From Chionis minor (lineage: Eukaryota; Chordata; Aves; Charadriiformes; Chionididae), in the NCBI GenBank assembly GCA_013398295.1, contig VZSF01004752.1, positions 204,384 to 268,383 on the forward strand: DNA of 64,000 nt. The letters run 5' to 3'. The translations under genes were made by a program, and so were the position numbers. Below the pieces are notes generated by a model. That model was not told the DNA's origin and made no database searches. It saw only the letters and a program-made list of their open reading frames with translations. Below are positions 59,101-64,000 of the stretch, one piece after another (within the stretch, counting starts at the first letter, position 1; the number at the start of each line of letters is the position of its first letter).

Positions 59101-62100
59101 AATATAAACATCTTTTGAGCAAAACATACTGGTGAAAAGAATGTTTATTGTGTTACAAAAATCAATGCAATCTGCAGGGACTGAATCAAATAGCTGTACC
59201 CTGTGATTCATTTTGCTTTCATCAGTAAGGGAGGCTAGGATGAAATGGAATATACATGTAGCTGGAATGATTGGAATATACATGGTGAGAAAATAGAATC
59301 ACTTTTTTCAGCTTGGAATCTGACAATGACATATGTTTTTTATTGCTTTCATTAATATATCAAAATGTTTCTGTCACATGGTGAAAACCACTAATTCACA
59401 AAAATGCAGATTAGATGCCACAACCCCTAAACTAACAGAAAACCTTTCATTTAGGTATAATTCTGAAATACTACCACCAGGCAGTCTTCTGCTGGCACGC
59501 AGGATTTGCTACCATCATTCACACATATATTTTTGTGTGACTTAGGCTTGCAGCTCATATTTTCAAAGTATTTATGCGAGTCTCTGGGCTCCTTTGCTTT
59601 AAATTAAATATATAACTGCATAAAAGATGGGCAGTGTCACCAGCAGCAACTCTTTACTCTAAAGTGGAGATGAGTCAAGCCAAAATTAAATTATTATCAG
59701 TTAATACCTGCCTTACATGCAACTATCAGCCCCTTACTTGCCAGGACTGAGGTAGATAACTACTTTTTTCAGTGAACATTATTTGTTTGAGCTCTTAATC
59801 CAGGAAATGAGCTCACTGTGTTTTGTAAGGTCAGTCAGCGCCACACAAACTCTATTCCTGTTAAGCATACATCTACAGGAGAAAGCAAGCAAGTCCTGAT
59901 AGTGCACTGAGCATCCTTGGAGTTGCACAAGTTTAGTGCTTAATTCAATATACCCCAAGACACAGCAGAGGATAACGGTTCCTACTTGGTGCCAGGCTGG
60001 CTATGGCTGCTCCGGTTTTGATTCACAACACCACACATCTGGCTGCTCTAGATCACGGGCAAAGCAAGGCTGCTTTCACCTGCAAAGCGCCGTGGACACA
60101 TCCTAGGCAACATCTCCCAGCTCTTATACAAATAAAGTGCACGTGTGTGGAGATGAGGGGATGGGAGGGTCGCGGTCACGGTGCTCGATTGAACCTGCAT
60201 TTTTCTGTGCAGCCTCAGGCTCGTCATTCCTTTGACTCCCGTCTTACTTCCTCATCTGAAAAACTGGGATAAAAGTACTGGCTTTTAATGAGTACAAGGA
60301 TGACTTCATAAATACTCATGAAGGACTTGCGTACTAGGGTGATGAGGGGCCATACGAGGACCAACCCAAAGGGAGCAAACCAGAAGGACCGAAATGTTAA
60401 ATAATATATTGCAATAACAGTGGGGTTTATTTATTTTTTTTCCTAACTAGGAGAATTTCCAGAAGGACAGTAAAGCAATGGCAATCAGCTCGTCACATCA
60501 CAGCCCATGACAGCCCTCCTTCTCTCCTGCACTGTCACTGTGCACCCACCGAATGAATAGGCAAAACCAACCTCATTTCGGCTCAGGACATGGGCTGTCA
60601 GTCACTTCTGACAACAAGCATTTGGTGCCCATTTTTAGCAGGATTTTAACAGATCAATCTTTATCTGGTGGTTCAAAGAAGCAGTTCCATCTGTGTGCAG
60701 CTTGGAACTTGCAAATGCTGCGCTTGATCTTTAAACGTATCATTGTTCTGAGTCACCGGCTGCTTCTGTTTTAACGTAGGTGATCTGATTCACCAAAGTG
60801 AGTTAATAATGTAACTGGGGAAAATTAAGTTCCTATTTCTATGAAAGCATAAATGTTATCTGAGACGGTGGCATTTACGATTCACTGAAAAATATGATTT
60901 GTTTTATATGCAGTTGTTGAGCTGCCAAGGAGCTTTTTTTATTTCTAGCAATTTAAGCTCCTCTGTAAAGTAGATGATTTAAGACAGGCAGAAGATGCCT
61001 TTTCCTCACTGATCCATTATGTCTGCCTTTTCCCTTTACTCTTGGTCTGCAGCAGGCGAAGAAGCAGCACTGGTTAGAAATCACTGGATAAATGTACACA
61101 GCTCATTTTTCTTTGTAATATGAGGGAGGAAGAAAAAACCTTATAAAACACAGAGCCATTAAAAAGAAAAAAAAAAAAGAAACAGACAATTCTATCATGA
61201 TGGATAACACTTACACAATTAAATAAAAATACACTTGCAATACCAAAGAGCAGAGCACATTTCATTTTTATCTGCAGTGTCACTCTCCTAATGGTTTCTG
61301 TCACAAAACCTAAACAAAACAAATCTGTGAAGCAGACAGAGTCTCAGGTTTCAGGGATGCAGAGTTCTGCCAGGTGGATCAGAAAAGTAGGTCAGTGGGT
61401 CATTAATGCAAACCTGACAGGAAAGAAACCCTGACCCGCTGAAAAGGAAGAGGTTTAGCAGATTCATCCATTCGACACACTCCGTGCATATAATTTCCTC
61501 TGAATAGGCATCGCAGTTCAAGCACTGCAAGCCAAAACGCAGATCTGAGGACATCTCAGAGACTGAAATACCTTCATCCTCTCGTATTGTGCGGACCTCA
61601 CAAATCGCATTACATAGACAGTGGGGTTTTCACACTCGAAGAACAGCATATATCACAATTTCTCTGTGCCTAGGTACACCACAAATCATTTGCAGAAGCC
61701 TATGTGGCCTTATATCTATTACTGACCAAGGCACTTAACCCTTAAAACGTTTGTCATCTATGTCCTGCTAAAAGCCCAGAGTATTTTTGATATTTCATTT
61801 TCCAAGAAGACGTGACAGATGCAAGGTTGGGAATTTCCACCTGCAGCCTTGTACCTTCAGCTATTTTGCAGCTTTTCCCTTATTGACTGTGTGGAGGGAA
61901 GGGAACGCAAGTCCCATTCCCTTGGGCATGGGGAGAGGATGCCGTCCCAAGTTCCCTGGTGCCCCACAGGCACCTCTTTTAGTGTAGCCCCTCTGCAGCC
62001 CTGCATCGCTGCCCGCTGCTTGAGGGGTCCCCTCCTCTCTCACACCTGCCTCCCAACCCTGTTCACCCCAATGGAGAGCCACCAGCGGCAACCTTCGCCT

Positions 62101-64000
62101 TCCGGCTTTCTGAATCTGCTTCTTTTGGCTTAGTTTACCTCCCCTAGACCTGCTTGGGTTTGTTGTTTTTTTTTTTTAAGTCAGACTAAGTCAAGCAAAT
62201 CTGGGGGTTTTATACATTCTTCGCTTCTGATCAAGGAATCCAGCACTTGGGTGTTGTTGGGTTTGGGGTTTTTTTTCACCATTGTTAACTTAATCGAGTT
62301 TCTTGTTTTGTTCTGCTTTAGTTTGGCACTGAGTTTTTCCATCTCTCTCATTTTATTTTTTTTCATCAGGGTTTTGGATTTCCCCCCCTTGAAAAGCCCC
62401 TTTCAGGAAATCCAGAGCCAGTGGTTAAGAAATCTGCTCCAGCTTGGAAATACTTCATGATACGTTAGTTCTTGGAAACATCTGACAAAAAAAATAGTCC
62501 TTTGGTGGGTAGAGGCATTAAAAAAATACAGGCAAGCAAGCACAGAAATTTGGAATTAAGATTTCTTATTTCTCCTCCATACAATAATTTCCTTGCACTT
62601 GTTCTACTTCTCTTTTGGCTGGCCTTCTATTTTTTCTGGGCCACCTGGAAAACCTGAATGCAGACATGTCATCGTTTAAAAACCACAGGACAGACACGTC
62701 TCATCTCATACACTATCCTGCTTGGTTTAGCTCGAACTTTTCTGAAATTACTAGTAAGATAATCAACTAAATGGTGTGTGCAGAAACGGCAGATAGCCGC
62801 ACACGCTAAAGCAGCGTAGCGCATCTCTACTCAAGAGCAAGTTGACTCTGGGTCCCTACTGAGATCACGGACACGAATGCCTCATCCTGGCCAGGACAGC
62901 TTGTGATCCTTTGAAGGGCGAAATAATCCACCCGGCAGAGACAGCGGTTCTACGGCAGGTGAAGGAACGGATGCCGAGCCTCCTGGTTCCCACGCATGGG
63001 CCTCACCACTGGGTTGCATAGTGGGTAACTGGTTTTGTGTGTCTTCAAAGAGATGTGCAACAAATGAATGGATATCTACAAGATACTGATTTAAATCAAA
63101 GAAATTGTTTTTAATTATTACTTCAATCATTAACAAAGAATGGCTAATCCTTGTTTTCCACTTGTTTTAAATTTGTACTTCTAGAATATTTCCCCCCACA
63201 AAGGCCCATGCTCAATAATTGATGTGAATTTATATTTATTTTTGCAAGACTAGAAGGTAAACAAAATCCACATTAATTTATCTGTAGAGTTATGGTTTAC
63301 AAACATTTATTCAGATCTTTAATCTGTAAGTTATTTAATTTTGAAATGCCAGAGAGAGCATCTCTTATTTATTAGAAGATGCTTCCTCCTTACTTACAAT
63401 TTGAATGAAAATGGAGTCAATTAAAATATGTGAAATCAACACTTTGTTATTGTTTGAATTAGCTCAGTAATGCTGACTTAGATGTGCTATATGCATGGGA
63501 CAAAGTGAATGTGCCACAGCACTTTAAGCAACTGAACAGTTTTATTAAACAAAGGAGGTAAAATTTCTGTTTGTCTAATTAAACTGATCATTTACAGTCA
63601 CCTGCCTTTTGGTTATCTTAGAACTAGTAATTTTCATTTTTTCACATTATCTTTTACTCACAAATCTGAGGACGAAAACTAGGAGTTTTTTTGGTTTTTA
63701 AGTGAGCACTTTGGGTTCAATTTAAATTATCTAGTCCTTGACCAGAGCTACTTGAAAAAAATGTAAAGTAGAAAATGTCCTATTTGTACTTACAGTAGAA
63801 GTTATCTCTGATTAAAAAGAATGATTTGTCACTGCAGCAAACCCTACTCCCAAGTGTTTACTGAATAAATTCTCCTAGTTGTAGGAAGACTTTCTTTAAA
63901 ACTGCAGCTGCAATTATATACTGCTTGCTACTTCTAATGTAATTTATATTATTCTAATATATGATAATAAATTTAGACTTTCCCTTATGTTGTCATATTT
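50142..64000. other. Gene desert, no supported gene
   Basis: Nearly 14 kb, AT-rich toward the right end, without recognisable transposons or coding exons. By mammalian synteny the next gene should be NPAS2, so this is probably its upstream flank. Stretches at 51040-51420 and 58090-58460 look like candidate non-coding elements on composition only. Confidence 0.45.

Noticed and set aside
1..64000. CRISPR arrays, bacterial operons or phage genes
   Set aside because: Nothing of this kind is present; the window is vertebrate nuclear DNA.

Overview
This window reads as a vertebrate nuclear chromosome, almost certainly a bird. The evidence is repeated 3' fragments of avian-type CR1 LINEs (the 'ggtcccttccaaccc...attctatgattctatga' tail), a bird-type ERVL-like solo LTR, and a gene with short exons and long introns. 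An assembly gap of 134 N (28906-29039) and a single N (40001) mark it as a draft assembly. I cannot name the species.

Layout. (1) 1-5 kb, plus strand: the 3' part of a neuropeptide precursor that I identify as neuromedin S (NMS). It is split into exons of 31-69 bases. Three core exons give a spliced product with the C-terminal FFLFRPRN-G-R amidation signature. (2) 5.9-7.3 kb: a CR1 fragment and a solo LTR. (3) 7.3-18.9 kb: gene-poor, with one CR1 tail. (4) 18.9-24.9 kb, minus strand: two tandem copies of a divergent H2A-family histone. The proximal copy (19.1-19.5 kb) has one in-frame TAG at codon 85, but its frame downstream stays open and ends in SQEF, an H2A.X-type tail. The distal copy (23.2-23.65 kb) is an intact 139-residue protein ending in SQ. 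Both appear to have an upstream intron of about 1.16-1.18 kb and an AATAAA signal. They share a core of about 98% nucleotide identity between diverged ends, which suggests gene conversion. (5) 28.1-35.7 kb, plus strand: PDCL3 (phosducin-like 3), with five coding exons visible. Its first exon is probably inside the N gap in a GC-rich block flanked by two CR1 copies. (6) 35.7-64 kb: no gene I can support, with two more CR1 fragments, a run of 22 G, and AT-rich stretches that could hold regulatory elements.

Context. NMS next to PDCL3, both on one strand, matches the mammalian order NMS-PDCL3-NPAS2 (the paralogue of NMU-PDCL2-CLOCK). The long empty right side is therefore probably the approach to NPAS2. 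The histone pair on the opposite strand between NMS and PDCL3 is the unusual part. The genes do not form an operon or pathway: NMS encodes a secreted peptide hormone, PDCL3 a cytosolic chaperonin co-factor, and the histones are chromatin proteins.
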